Assembly (NCBI RefSeq): GCF_025685645.1
Contig: NZ_JAGSYF010000001.1
Span: forward strand, 62,001-126,000
DNA: 64,000 nt
Reading direction: 5' to 3'
Source: Edaphobacter bradus
Lineage (GTDB): Bacteria > Acidobacteriota > Terriglobia > Terriglobales > Acidobacteriaceae
Shown here: in pieces, positions 34,360 through 43,525 of the stretch
Position numbering within the stretch: position 1 is the stretch's first letter
Layout: each line of letters begins with the position of its first letter
Position numbers and translations under genes: made by a program
The notes under the pieces: generated by a model
Databases searched by the model: none
What the model was told of the DNA's origin: nothing
The model's input: only the letters and a program-made list of their open reading frames with translations

Positions 34360-34941
34360 ATGAGGGTAGAGATCACGGACGGGGTGATACCGGCGGCGGA
34401 GATTGTGGCTGGGTTGAAGGCGGGGACCGATGGGGCGGTGTGCGTCTTCGACGGGATTGTGCGGGACAATACGCGCGGACGGAAGACGCTGTTTCTGGAC
34501 TATGAGGCCTATCGCGAGATGGCGCTGGGACAGATGCAGTCGCTTGCGAATGAGGCAGTGGCGAAGTTTGGCGTAAGGGATGTTGCTCTGGTGCATCGGC
34601 TGGGACGGCTGGAGGTGGGCGAGACGAGCGTGCTGGTGGTGGTGGCCTCGGCGCATCGCGGGGCGGCGTTTGAGGCCTGCCGGTGGCTGATCGATACGCT
34701 CAAGAAGACGGTGCCGATCTGGAAGAAAGAGCACTTTGTCGATGGGGCAGTTTGGGCCGATGGGGAGGCGTTTCCAGAGGGTATCGGTCTCCGGACGGCG
34801 GCTGAGGCAGTTGGGCAATCGGCCGATGGGGAGGCGTTTCCGGAGGAGATGACAGTTAGCAAGTCAGCAAGTCAGCGAGTCAGCGAGTCAGCGGAACAGC
34901 CAGTTGGCGAGTCAACGAGTCAGCGGGGTGAGCAATCGTGA
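34360..34941 (+). CDS. moaE: Molybdopterin synthase catalytic subunit MoaE with low-complexity tail
   Basis: 193 aa; the core (residues 1-140) is a normal MoaE that inserts dithiolene sulfur into precursor Z. Visible are the VCVFDGIVRDNTRGR segment, LDYEAYREMALGQM, VHRLGRLEVGETSV and the catalytic lysine region LKKTVPIWKKE. Beyond residue 140 the tail repeats the segment ADGEAFPE (133-140 and 155-162) and then runs into Ser/Gln/Glu-rich sequence encoded by nine 8-bp repeats (34854-34925). Usual length is about 150. The stop overlaps the VWA gene start by 4 bp (GTGA). Confidence 0.92.
   Translation: MRVEITDGVIPAAEIVAGLKAGTDGAVCVFDGIVRDNTRGRKTLFLDYEAYREMALGQMQSLANEAVAKFGVRDVALVHRLGRLEVGETSVLVVVASAHRGAAFEACRWLIDTLKKTVPIWKKEHFVDGAVWADGEAFPEGIGLRTAAEAVGQSADGEAFPEEMTVSKSASQRVSESAEQPVGESTSQRGEQS
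34854..34925 (+). repeat. 8-bp tandem repeat, nine units, at the end of moaE
   Basis: Nine units in exact register with consensus AGTCAGCG: units 3, 4, 5 and 9 perfect, the others with one to five changes. Since 8 is not a multiple of 3, gain or loss of a unit would shift the moaE frame just before the GTGA overlap with the VWA gene. Confidence 0.85.
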
Positions 34942-35921
34942 GGTGGAGGAGTGCGGCGGCGGTGTGGGTGTTTGGGGCTACGCTGCTGGCTCAGGCTCCC
35001 ATCGTGAGGAAGCCCCCGACGAAGATTATGGAGCCGGATGAGGAGTCGCAGCCGGTGCCGCAGGATAACGTGCCGACGATTCATGTGCAGACGCGGCTGG
35101 TAAATGTGGCGGTGAATGTGGTGGATGAGCATGGGGCTCCGGTGGGCGGGCTGGGGCGGGAGGACTTTGAGATTCTCGAAGATGGCAAGCCGCAGAAGAT
35201 TGCTTACTTCGAGAAGGAGTCTTCGACGCCGCTGTCGATTGTGCTGGCGATCGATGCGAGCGAGAGCGTGTTGCGGGATGAGCGCCTCGAGAAGAATGCC
35301 GCGAAGAAGTTTGTGGATGCGACGCTGCGTGAGCAGGATGAGTTGGACCTGATGGATTTTTCGGATTCGGTGCGGGAGATTGTGCCGTTTACGAATCAGA
35401 AGAAGCAGATTGAGGGCGGTTTGAATGATCTGATGCGCGGGTCGGAGACGGCCCTGTATGACGCGGTTTATCTGGCGTCGGACAAGCTAGCCACGACACG
35501 GAACGATGCGGGGCGGCGGCGCGTGATGGTGCTGATCACTGACGGCGAGGACACGAAGAGGAAGACGCGCTACGGGGAGGCGCTGGAGCAGGCGCAGCGT
35601 GCGGGGGCGATGATCTACTCGATCATTATTGTGCCGGTGTGGGCGGATGCGGGGCGGAATACAGGCGGGGAGCACGCGCTGATCCAGATGTCGACGGACA
35701 CGGGAGGGAAGTACTACTACGTGGAGGACAGGAAAGACCTGGAGCCGGCGTTTGCGCATGTGTCGGACGATCTGCGGACGCAGTACGTACTGGGGTACTA
35801 TGCGCCGCAGGGGGTGCGGGACACGGCGTTTCGCAGAATTGCGGTGAGGATGAAAGACACAGCGCTGCAGGGAAAGTACGGGTTGCGGCATCGCAGCGGG
35901 TACTTCGCGGATACGCGGTAG
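34938..35921 (+). CDS. VWFA-domain secreted protein (acidobacterial type)
   Basis: 327 aa, GTG start overlapping the moaE stop. The N-terminus (AAAVWVFGATLLAQA) is a signal peptide. Residues about 50-95 are a beta-rich lead-in (VNVVDEHGAPVGGLGREDFE), followed by a von Willebrand A domain with the metal-site motif DASES in SIVLAIDASESVLRDER, then TALYDAVYLA and LITDGEDTKRKT. This fits the VWFA-related family that is greatly expanded in Acidobacteriota; a role in envelope protein interaction is likely but unproven. Coupling to moaE looks positional rather than functional. Confidence 0.85.
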   Translation: MRWRSAAAVWVFGATLLAQAPIVRKPPTKIMEPDEESQPVPQDNVPTIHVQTRLVNVAVNVVDEHGAPVGGLGREDFEILEDGKPQKIAYFEKESSTPLSIVLAIDASESVLRDERLEKNAAKKFVDATLREQDELDLMDFSDSVREIVPFTNQKKQIEGGLNDLMRGSETALYDAVYLASDKLATTRNDAGRRRVMVLITDGEDTKRKTRYGEALEQAQRAGAMIYSIIIVPVWADAGRNTGGEHALIQMSTDTGGKYYYVEDRKDLEPAFAHVSDDLRTQYVLGYYAPQGVRDTAFRRIAVRMKDTALQGKYGLRHRSGYFADTR

Positions 35922-35930
35922 GCCGTGGAA

Positions 35931-36206
35931 TCAGGCGTCGGCGGTGGTGGGGTCGATGACGGAGCTGATCGGGGTGATGACGTTGGCGGGGAAGCCTCCC
36001 AGGGCTGCGTGGCGGCGGATGGCGTCCTCGTCGGGGGCGATGTAGATGCAGTAGATCTTGTCAGTAGTGACGTAGGAGTTGACCCACTGAATCTCGTAGC
36101 CCATGCTCTTGAGCACGGAGCAGGCTTTTTGCGAGAGGGCGTTGAGTTCCTCGCGGGTGAGGTTGCTTGCGTTGGGGATGTACCGTTCGATCAGGAATTT
36201 CGGCAT
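35931..36206 (-). CDS. Small DUF4242-like protein
   Basis: 91 aa. Sequence MPKFLIERYIPNASNLTREE opens a ferredoxin-like alpha/beta protein (IQWVNSYVTTDKIYCIYIAP, DEDAIRRHAALGGFPAN) of the DUF4242 type, whose biochemical function is poorly known. The ATG at 36206 is supported by AGGAG 8 nt upstream. It ends 9 bp from the VWA gene stop (convergent). A longer reading frame upstream of this ATG is a shadow. Confidence 0.8.
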   Translation of the reverse strand: MPKFLIERYIPNASNLTREELNALSQKACSVLKSMGYEIQWVNSYVTTDKIYCIYIAPDEDAIRRHAALGGFPANVITPISSVIDPTTADA

Positions 36207-36370
36207 TTCGGTTCTCCTGGGGAGTGTGCCTGAGGTGGGCGTAGGCTGCGGAGACAGAGTATGCCTGTGCAGTGTATGCGTGTCAAAAGGGTGGCGGCGC
36301 GGTTGGCCGGGAGATGAGAGTGTCGAACTACACTGGTGAGAAAGAAGAGTCGAGAGACAAAGGGGATTCG

Positions 36371-37246
36371 GTGAGCCAATTTGAGTTTGCACAAGCTGCT
36401 GAAGGGATTGCGCGCGAGGCTGGCGCGCTGCTGAAGGGGTTTTATGACAAGGGCGTCGCGACGGAGTACAAGGGCGACGTTGACCTGGTGACGGAGGCTG
36501 ACCGGGCGAGCGAGAAGCTGATCCGTGAGAGGCTGAAGGCTGCGTTTCCGGAGCATGGCATTTATGGCGAGGAGGGGACGCGTGACCGGCTGGAGAGCGA
36601 GTATCGGTGGTATGTCGATCCGCTGGATGGGACGACGAACTTCGCGCATGGGTTTCCGGCGTTCTGCGTGGTTCTGGGGCTGGAACGGCGGCCGGCGGGG
36701 CTGAAGGCGGATCAGGATGGCGAGATGACGGCCGGGGTGATCTACGATCCGCTGCGGGATGAGATGTTCGTGGCCGAGCGCGGTAAGGGGGCCTGGCTGA
36801 ATGGGCGGGCGATCCATGTTTCGAAGACGAAGACACTGCAGGAGTCGCTGACGGCGACAGGATTTCCCAGCCAGAAGCGGCATGGGAGTCCGAATATCCA
36901 CTTCTACCAGCAGATGACGCTGCGGTCGCATGGGGTGAGGCGGGCTGGTTCGGCTGCGCTGGACCTGGCTTATGTGGCGAGCGGGAGGCTGGATGGGTTC
37001 TGGGAGTTCAATTTGAATCCGTGGGACACGTCGGCTGGGGTGTTGCTGGTGGAAGAGGCCGGCGGGACGGTGACGCACTTTGACGGGAGCAAGTTCACGC
37101 TGGACAGCCGCGAGGTACTGGCGACGAATGGGCTGATTCTGGGGGAGATGGTGCACATCTTTACGGAGATGTTTGCAGGGAAGGAGTTGGAGCCGATCCC
37201 GACCCCGGCGGAGTTTGCAGCGCGGCGGGCGGCGGAGGAGAAGTAG
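36371..37246 (+). CDS. Inositol monophosphatase family phosphatase
   Basis: 291 aa from the GTG at 36371 (AAAGGGG upstream); an ATG at 36314 is possible. Motifs of the Mg-dependent IMPase/FIG superfamily: LVTEADRASEKL, GEEGTRDR, WYVDPLDGTTNFAHGFP (metal ligands) and FNLNPWDTSAGVLLVEEAGG. It would dephosphorylate inositol phosphate, 3'-phosphoadenosine 5'-phosphate or a similar substrate in the cytoplasm; the sequence alone does not say which. Confidence 0.92.
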   Translation: MSQFEFAQAAEGIAREAGALLKGFYDKGVATEYKGDVDLVTEADRASEKLIRERLKAAFPEHGIYGEEGTRDRLESEYRWYVDPLDGTTNFAHGFPAFCVVLGLERRPAGLKADQDGEMTAGVIYDPLRDEMFVAERGKGAWLNGRAIHVSKTKTLQESLTATGFPSQKRHGSPNIHFYQQMTLRSHGVRRAGSAALDLAYVASGRLDGFWEFNLNPWDTSAGVLLVEEAGGTVTHFDGSKFTLDSREVLATNGLILGEMVHIFTEMFAGKELEPIPTPAEFAARRAAEEK

Positions 37247-37369
37247 GCCCGAAAGAGTCGCAATTTGCGCGGGATGTGGCTTGCAGAGCGGGCGAGGATT
37301 GCTGCTAGAATCGAAGCATCGCCCCACAACTGACAAGGATTCAGAGGCGGAAAAGGGAGATTTAGCGAG

Positions 37370-37630
37370 ATGGCTTATGTGATTGCGGAACCGTGCATCG
37401 GGACGAAGGACACTGCTTGCGTGGATGCCTGCCCGGTGGACTGTATCCACCCGAAGAAGGACGAGTCCGGACACGGCGACGCGGAGCAGTTGTTCATCGA
37501 TCCGGTGGAGTGCATCGACTGCGGCGCGTGCGTGCCGGTGTGCCCGGTGTCGGCGATCTACGCCGGGGACGACTTGCCGGAGAAGTGGGCGGCCTTCCAG
37601 CAGAAGAACGCCGACCACTACGGGCGGTAA
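37370..37630 (+). CDS. Ferredoxin with two Fe-S cluster motifs
   Basis: 86 aa. The first cluster motif is C9-x7-C17-x3-C21-P-x2-C25 (CIGTKDTACVDACPVDC), as in 7Fe FdxA-type ferredoxins, and the second is CIDCGACVPVCP, a canonical [4Fe-4S] site. C-terminal extension PEKWAAFQQKNADHYGR as in Thermus/mycobacterial ferredoxins. A cytoplasmic electron carrier; partner unknown. Good AAAAGGGAG ribosome-binding region upstream. Confidence 0.93.
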   Translation: MAYVIAEPCIGTKDTACVDACPVDCIHPKKDESGHGDAEQLFIDPVECIDCGACVPVCPVSAIYAGDDLPEKWAAFQQKNADHYGR

Positions 37631-37701
37631 GTTCAGTCTGAAGTTTGCGCAGAGCGCGTGGCCGTTGGGCTGCGCGCTTTTTGCTTTGTGGAGCGATCAC
37701 G

Positions 37702-38151
37702 ATGAAGAGCCTTGCTTCTGCTGAGGTGCTGTCGGAGATGAGAGGGCGGTTGCTTCGGCTCAGGGCAGAGGACAGGGCGCTGTGGGGGAAGATGACAGCG
37801 TCACAGATGGCGCGGCATCTGGTTTGTTCGTGCCAGATGGCTTTGGGGGATCGGACTATGGAGGCGCAGAAGGTGCCGGCGCCGGTGGTGGTGAAGTGGG
37901 TCGCGCTTCGCTCGGGCCTGCGCTGGCCAAAGAATTTAGCGACGACTCCAGAGCTGGCGCGCGCGCTGGAAGAGCCTTCAGAGGGTACATTTGATGAGCT
38001 GGTGTGCGAGGCGATCAAAACGATGGAGGCTGTGGCGAGCGGAACGCACCTGGCTCCGCGTCATCCGATGTTCGGGACGATGAGTGCGACTGATTGGATG
38101 CGGTGGGGATATCTGCATGCGGATCATCATCTGCGGCAGTTCGGCCGGTAG
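37702..38151 (+). CDS. DinB-like/DUF1569 protein
   Basis: 149 aa from the ATG at 37702. A four-helix DinB-like fold is suggested by KMTASQMARHLVCSCQMALG near the N-terminus and DWMRWGYLHADHHLRQFGR at the C-terminus, providing His residues for a metal site. Members of this superfamily include thiol transferases and hydrolases; activity unknown. Its stop is 3 bp before recO. Confidence 0.78.
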   Translation: MKSLASAEVLSEMRGRLLRLRAEDRALWGKMTASQMARHLVCSCQMALGDRTMEAQKVPAPVVVKWVALRSGLRWPKNLATTPELARALEEPSEGTFDELVCEAIKTMEAVASGTHLAPRHPMFGTMSATDWMRWGYLHADHHLRQFGR

Positions 38152-38154
38152 AGG

Positions 38155-38892
38155 ATGATTCAGCACATTGGAGAAGCGATCGTTTTGCGGACGTGGCCCT
38201 TTGAGGAGGCCGACCTGCTAGTGAGCCTTTTCACGCGCGAGCAGGGGAGGGTGAAGGGCGTGGCGCGTCATGCGATGAAGTCGCGGCGTCGGTTTGGCGG
38301 AGCGCTGGAGCCGATGACGTATGTCCGGGCGCGGTATTCGGAGAAGCGCGGGCAGGAACTGGTGCGGCTGGATGCGTTCGAGATTTTGATCTCGCCGCTG
38401 GCAAAGCCGGTGGACTATATGCGGACGGCGGCGCTGCAGTTTGTGGCTGAGGTGCTGGAGGAGGCGCTGCCGGACCAGGCCCCGGAGGACGCGGTGTTTC
38501 GGCTGGCGGTGGCGGTGATGGAGGAGATGCAAGTGGGCAGGGCGTGGATGCCGGTGACGTATTTCGCGCTGTGGATGAACCGGTTGATGGGGTGGATGCC
38601 GGAGCTGGGACACTGTGGGGTGTGCGGACTTGATCTGAAGAGCGGTGCGGTGTGGTATTCGGCGGCTGCGGATGGAGTGACATGCGAGGACGACAGGCGG
38701 GCGGGGAGCGTGGCGTTGGCGGCGGGCGCAGTTGAGGAGGCACGGAGGATGTTCCGGGTGACGGTTGGGGAGCTGGCGAAGGAGGATTGGCCGAGGGGGC
38801 GAGCGGCTGATCTGCGGAGGTTCGCGGTGGAGTTGCTCGAGAGGCATCTGGAACGACGGCTGCGTAGCGCGCGGGCGTTGGGGCGAGCGTGA
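38155..38892 (+). CDS. recO: DNA repair protein RecO
   Basis: 245 aa recombination mediator that helps RecR load RecA on SSB-coated DNA. N-terminal OB-fold IGEAIVLRTWPFEEADLLVS, then LFTREQGRVKGVARHAMKSR and RRFGGALEPMTYVRA; helical C-terminal part with a zinc-ribbon-like CGVCG but only one further Cys (VTCEDD), so the zinc site may be incomplete. It starts 3 bp after the DinB-like gene, probably co-transcribed. Confidence 0.93.
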   Translation: MIQHIGEAIVLRTWPFEEADLLVSLFTREQGRVKGVARHAMKSRRRFGGALEPMTYVRARYSEKRGQELVRLDAFEILISPLAKPVDYMRTAALQFVAEVLEEALPDQAPEDAVFRLAVAVMEEMQVGRAWMPVTYFALWMNRLMGWMPELGHCGVCGLDLKSGAVWYSAAADGVTCEDDRRAGSVALAAGAVEEARRMFRVTVGELAKEDWPRGRAADLRRFAVELLERHLERRLRSARALGRA

Positions 38893-38915
38893 GATTGCCG
38901 ACGGCTATGAACCTC

Positions 38916-40178
38916 TCAGGATTGAGCGAGCTGCGCCAGGGGCGGCTCAGCGGAGGCTTGCGGCTTGCCGCTGCGAGGGCTTGTCCACTCGGCCTGAGTG
39001 AGGGCGAGGGTTGCGACGGGAATCGCGAGGAGATAGATGAGGTCAGAGGCGATCAGGAATCTCTCTATCGGAGCGATGAGAAGGAAGGCGGTAGAGTACG
39101 CTGCGCACAGCCTTCGCCATTTGACCAGTCCGGTCCGGGTGAGAGGACTCGATTCGGGGTAAGAATCATCGGTATCTTCGCGGATATATCGATTCGCAAT
39201 CAGACACAGTGGCAGGAGAAGAAGGGTCAGATCGTAGAGATAGAAGTGATAGCTGACCAGCATGCCGACGAGTAGCGCAAAGGGGAGCGAAGGCCGCTGA
39301 AAGATGGCCCAGACGAGGAGAAGAATGGAGGCCAAAATGGTCAGGATCTGTCCCCAGTGCGCCCCGCCGGAGAGGGAAAAGAAGAGCCCGTAGAGGTTCG
39401 GCATACGCTGGGGGAGAATCGAGTATTTGAGCTGTTCATAGGGACTGGCGGAGATGGTGCTCGACATGAAGAACAGGGAGCGCAGGTACGGTATGAAATT
39501 GGCCAGGCCGATGACGCGCGCGGAGAGTGCCGTTAGCCCCGCGGTACCGACGAGGAAGCCTACGAAGAACTGCCACTGTCTCCAGGCAAGGAAGAGGAAT
39601 GCGACCGGCAGTGCGATCTGGAACTTCATGAGCGCGAATGAGAGGAACAGGCCCGCGATAAACGGCCTTTCGTTTTGCAGCGCGATATAGCAGAGGCAGT
39701 AGATGAGCAGCAGGACGAAGGAGATCTGGCCCATCATCCATGCAATGCCGGCCGGCAAAAAGGAGAGGAAGAGGAGGGTGGGAAGTGGCTTCCAGCGGCC
39801 GGCCAGTGAGTCGAGATGCGGGCGCATCGTGGCGATTGCAAGAGCGAGCAGAAGAAGGTTGACGGCCAGAAATATCAGATAGGCGATCCGGTAACGCACT
39901 AACGAGAGTGGGGTGAAGAGGATCGCGGTGTAAGCAGGGGACATCATCGGTAGCGCCCTTTCGTCGGGTGCGACCAGGCTGCTCTGGAGACGCTGTTCTG
40001 TCTTGTAATCGTAGAGGTGCGCCGCGTCCTCAGTACGGACCATGTAGCCCGCGGTATAGAAGGTGCGTAGGTCGATAAAGCCGCCACGCAGAAAGGGAAG
40101 GCAGCCGAGACAGGTAAAGACCTGCAGGATGAGCAGGCCACCGAGGTAGAGTCTCAGACGCTTCTTGGTAAGGAACAT
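38916..40178 (-). CDS. GT87-like polyprenyl-linked glycosyltransferase (DUF2029)
   Basis: 420 aa integral membrane protein with about ten hydrophobic segments. The first periplasmic loop has GGFIDLRTFYTAGYMVR, with the acidic residue typical of GT-C enzymes, and later AWMMGQISFVLLLIYCLCYI and FALMKFQIALPVAFLFLAW fit the GT87 family, which uses polyprenyl-phosphate sugars to modify lipids or glycans outside the membrane. The substrate is unknown. ATG preceded by GGAG. It is divergent from glyQ and convergent with recO. Confidence 0.8.
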   Translation of the reverse strand: MFLTKKRLRLYLGGLLILQVFTCLGCLPFLRGGFIDLRTFYTAGYMVRTEDAAHLYDYKTEQRLQSSLVAPDERALPMMSPAYTAILFTPLSLVRYRIAYLIFLAVNLLLLALAIATMRPHLDSLAGRWKPLPTLLFLSFLPAGIAWMMGQISFVLLLIYCLCYIALQNERPFIAGLFLSFALMKFQIALPVAFLFLAWRQWQFFVGFLVGTAGLTALSARVIGLANFIPYLRSLFFMSSTISASPYEQLKYSILPQRMPNLYGLFFSLSGGAHWGQILTILASILLLVWAIFQRPSLPFALLVGMLVSYHFYLYDLTLLLLPLCLIANRYIREDTDDSYPESSPLTRTGLVKWRRLCAAYSTAFLLIAPIERFLIASDLIYLLAIPVATLALTQAEWTSPRSGKPQASAEPPLAQLAQS

Positions 40179-40307
40179 CCGGCTCCAGGGGTATTTCTAT
40201 GACAGCTATTTGTGTGGCTGGAGTATACATTCGCGGGGAAGAGGGAAAGGCTCGATTTAGAATCGGAGGTATACGCAAAGTCATACAAACGACCTACAAG
40301 GGAATAC

Positions 40308-41276
40308 ATGCAGGCGACGAGTGAGAAGAAGCAGGCGCTGACGTTTCAGGAGCTTTTGTTCAGGCTGCAGCGGTTTTGGGCGGAGCAGGGATGTGTGCTG
40401 CAGCAGCCGTACGACGTGGAGGTGGGCGCCGGGACCATGTCGCCGGATACGTTTCTGCGTGTGCTGGGGCCGAAGCCGGTGCGGATCGCGTATGCGCAGC
40501 CATCGCGGCGGCCGGCGGATGGGCGGTATGGGGAGAATCCCAATCGGCTGTTTCGGCATACGCAGCTGCAGGTGATTCTGAAGCCTCCACCGGAGAGAAT
40601 TCAAGAGATCTATCTTGAGTCGCTGCAGGCGATTGGGATTGACCTGCGCGAGCATGACATCAAGTTTGAAGAGGACAACTGGGAGTGGCCGGTGGGCGGC
40701 GCGTGGGGCGTCGGCTGGCAGGTGATGCTGGACGGGTTGGAGATTACGCAGTTCACGTACTTCCAGCAGTGCGGCGGCATGGACCTGGACCCAATCTGCG
40801 GTGAGATTACGTATGGGCTGGAGAGGATTGCCGGCTTCCTGCAGGATGTGGATTCGATCTACGACATCGTGTGGGCGGTGGAGCCGGACACGGGCCGGAA
40901 GGTGACGTATGGCGAGATGCGGCTGGCCGAGGAGGAACAATTTTCGGCATACAGCTTCGACTATGCGGATGTGAAGAAACTCTGGGAGCACCTCGGCCTG
41001 TATGAGGCGGAGTGCTTGAAACTGCTCGACAAGGCGAAGGGCTTCGAGGACATGGATGCCTTGACGCTGAAGCGGTTTCCGGTACTGGGAGCCTATGAGC
41101 TGGCGCTGAAGTGCTCGCATGTTTTCAACCTGCTGGATGCTCGCGGCGCGATCTCGGTGACGGAGCGCGTGGGTGTTATGGCGCGGATCCGGGCGCTTGT
41201 GATCGGCGTGGCGAAGGCGTACGCGGCGCAGGGTGAGTTGCTGGCGGCAGAGACGAAGGAAGTGGTAGCTGGTTAG
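40308..41276 (+). CDS. glyQ: Glycyl-tRNA synthetase alpha subunit
   Basis: 322 aa from the ATG at 40308 (AAGGGA upstream). Class II synthetase catalytic subunit of the alpha2beta2 type: [52 protein letters not shown] and [20 protein letters not shown]. The start choice removes 32 residues of an upstream in-frame extension that resembles no GlyQ. Followed by glyS after 91 bp containing a repeat. Confidence 0.97.
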   Translation: MQATSEKKQALTFQELLFRLQRFWAEQGCVLQQPYDVEVGAGTMSPDTFLRVLGPKPVRIAYAQPSRRPADGRYGENPNRLFRHTQLQVILKPPPERIQEIYLESLQAIGIDLREHDIKFEEDNWEWPVGGAWGVGWQVMLDGLEITQFTYFQQCGGMDLDPICGEITYGLERIAGFLQDVDSIYDIVWAVEPDTGRKVTYGEMRLAEEEQFSAYSFDYADVKKLWEHLGLYEAECLKLLDKAKGFEDMDALTLKRFPVLGAYELALKCSHVFNLLDARGAISVTERVGVMARIRALVIGVAKAYAAQGELLAAETKEVVAG

Positions 41277-41287
41277 CGGACTACACT

Positions 41288-41327
41288 CCCACCCTTCGCG
41301 ATGAAGCTGCGAAGGATGGGGCACCCG
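41288..41327. repeat. Interspersed CCCACC...GGATGGGGCACCC repeat
   Basis: CCCACCCTTCGC pairs with GCGAAGGATGGGG, forming a hairpin, followed by CACCC. Related to 27365-27406. It lies between glyQ and glyS and could attenuate or stabilise the joint transcript. Confidence 0.6.
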
Positions 41328-41367
41328 GACAGTTGTGTCTGGTTGAACGAGAGACGAGTTGAGGACG

Positions 41368-43491
41368 ATGGTGGATTTTCTTTTTGAGATTGGGTTGGAG
41401 GAGATTCCGGCGCGGATGATTGCCGGGGCGCAGGCGGAGCTGGAGCGGCGTGTTGTGGCGCTGCTGGAGCGGGAACGGCTGATGGCTGCTGGTACGACTG
41501 CGAAGAGTTTGGCGGCGAAGAGTTTTTCGACTCCGAGGCGGTTGGCTGTGTTGGTTGCCGGTGTGGCTGAGCGGCAGGAGGATGTGAGCGAGGAGGCCGT
41601 GGGGCCTTCGGTGAAGGTGGCGTTCAAGGATGGCGCTCCGACTCCGGCGGCGGCGGCGTTTGCGAGGAAGGCGGGCGTGGAGGTTGCCGCGCTGAAGACC
41701 GTGACGACACCGAAGGGCGAGTATCTGGCGGCGACGACGGTGAAGCAGGGGCGCGCGGCTGCGGCGGTGATCTCCGAAGAGTTGCCGAAGGAGCTGGCGG
41801 GGATCTACTGGGCGAAGAACATGTACTGGCGTCCAGGCAAGCCGGAGCGGTTTGTGCGGCCGGTGCGGTGGATGGTCGCGCTGCTGGGCGGCGAGGTTGT
41901 GCCGGTGAGCTTTGGCGGCAAGACGGCGGGCTCGGTGACGTATGGGCATCGCGTGCTGTTTGGCGAAGAGGCGATTGCGCTGAAGGTACCCGGGGAGTAT
42001 GAAGCGGCGCTGCTGCGTGGGTTTGTGATTGCCGATGTGGAGGCGCGGCGGCACAAGATTCGCAAGGCGCTGGATGCGGCAGCAAGGACGATCGAGGGAG
42101 TGCGGTGGCGTGAGGACCACGAGCTTGTGGATGCGCTGACGCACCTGACGGAGTGGGCATCGCCCGAGTCGGCGATTGCGGGTGGATTTGACCGGGAGTA
42201 TCTGGACCTGCCGGAGGAGGTTCTGGTGACGGTGATGCGCGATCACCAGAAGTACCTGGCGGTGGAAGATAAGGACAGCAAGCTAGCCCCGCACTTTCTG
42301 GCGGTGTTAAATACTGAGGCTGATGCAGCTGGGTTAGCGGTGATTCGGCATGGAAATGAGCGGGTGCTGAAGGCGCGGTTCAACGATGCGCGGTTCTTCT
42401 GGGAGTTCGATCAGCGGGTGTCGCTGAAGGAGCGGGTGGGGCTGCTGGAGCATGTGACGTTCCAGAAAGATCTGGGCAGCTATGCGAAGAAGTCGGCGCG
42501 GGTGCGAGAGCTGGCGCTGGGCCTGGCGGAGCTGCTGGTGGAGCGAGGCGGCGGCGTAAACGCTGTTGCGCTGGATGAGGCCGCGAAGCTGGCGAAGACC
42601 GATCTGACGAGCGATCTGGTGAAGGAGTTTACGGAGCTGCAAGGGATCGTCGGCGGACTGTATGCGCGGGCTCAGGGCTTGAGCGAGGCGACGGCGGCGG
42701 CGATCTATGACCAGTACAAGCCGGAGTCGATGGAGGACGCGGTTCCGCGGACGGTTGAAGGCTGCTTGCTCGCGATCGCGGACAAGGCGGACACGATCGC
42801 CGGGATGTTCGGGCTGGGGATGGAGCCGACGGGTTCGAAGGACCCGTTTGCCTTGCGGCGTGGGGCGAATGGGATTGTGAAGATCCTGGCGGAGAGTGCG
42901 GTGTCGCTGCCGTTGACGCTGGACGAGGTCGCGCGTCGGGCGACAGCGGAAGAGCGCGTAGCGGAGCGGGTGCGGGCGTTCCTTGTGGAGCGGCTGGAGT
43001 TCTATCTGCGCGAGACAAGGGGGCAGGCGTACGACGTTGTGAAGGCCGTGCTGGCTGCTGGCGCGGACGATGTTCACGATGCTCTTGCGAGGGCCGAGGC
43101 TGTGACGTCGGAGCGTGGCTCGGCTGATTTTGAGGCGGTGAGCGCGGCGTTCAAGCGAATGAAGAACATTCTGGCTCAGGCGGAGGAGAAGGGCATTGCC
43201 GCGGGCGAGCGTGTGGATGCCGCGTTGCTGAAGGAGCCTACCGAGAAGGCGCTGGCGGAGCGTTCGAGGGAGCTTGCCGGGCAGGTGAAGTCGCTGCGCG
43301 CGGAGAAGAACTACAGGGCCGCGCTGGAGGCGATTGCCACGCTGCGGCCGCAGGTGGACGCGTTCTTCGATTCGGTGATGGTGATGGCTCCAGAGGAGAA
43401 TGTGCGGGCGAACCGGCTGGCATTGCTGGAGCGGGTGCTTGGGGATTTCTCGGGGATTGCGGATTTTTCGGAGATCGTGGCCGCGGGGTAG
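41368..43491 (+). CDS. glyS: Glycyl-tRNA synthetase beta subunit
   Basis: 707 aa from the ATG at 41368 (GAGGAC upstream). It starts with MVDFLFEIGLEEIPARMI, has KNMYWRPGKPERFVRPVRWM and DHQKYLAVEDKDSKLAPHFL, and the C-terminal anticodon-binding region. It supplies tRNA recognition to GlyQ. Length is typical. Confidence 0.97.
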   Translation: MVDFLFEIGLEEIPARMIAGAQAELERRVVALLERERLMAAGTTAKSLAAKSFSTPRRLAVLVAGVAERQEDVSEEAVGPSVKVAFKDGAPTPAAAAFARKAGVEVAALKTVTTPKGEYLAATTVKQGRAAAAVISEELPKELAGIYWAKNMYWRPGKPERFVRPVRWMVALLGGEVVPVSFGGKTAGSVTYGHRVLFGEEAIALKVPGEYEAALLRGFVIADVEARRHKIRKALDAAARTIEGVRWREDHELVDALTHLTEWASPESAIAGGFDREYLDLPEEVLVTVMRDHQKYLAVEDKDSKLAPHFLAVLNTEADAAGLAVIRHGNERVLKARFNDARFFWEFDQRVSLKERVGLLEHVTFQKDLGSYAKKSARVRELALGLAELLVERGGGVNAVALDEAAKLAKTDLTSDLVKEFTELQGIVGGLYARAQGLSEATAAAIYDQYKPESMEDAVPRTVEGCLLAIADKADTIAGMFGLGMEPTGSKDPFALRRGANGIVKILAESAVSLPLTLDEVARRATAEERVAERVRAFLVERLEFYLRETRGQAYDVVKAVLAAGADDVHDALARAEAVTSERGSADFEAVSAAFKRMKNILAQAEEKGIAAGERVDAALLKEPTEKALAERSRELAGQVKSLRAEKNYRAALEAIATLRPQVDAFFDSVMVMAPEENVRANRLALLERVLGDFSGIADFSEIVAAG

Positions 43492-43525
43492 TCCGCGGAG
43501 GCGCCATTCCGTTGTTGAGCAGGCT

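Noticed and set aside
35931..36836. 301-residue form of the DUF4242-like protein
   Set aside because: Upstream 210 residues are Ser/Pro/His-rich and antisense to the phosphatase; the ATG at 36206 has a ribosome-binding site.
36191..37618. 475-residue minus frame opposite the inositol phosphatase and ferredoxin
   Set aside because: Arg/His/Pro-rich shadow; both plus-strand genes have full family motifs.
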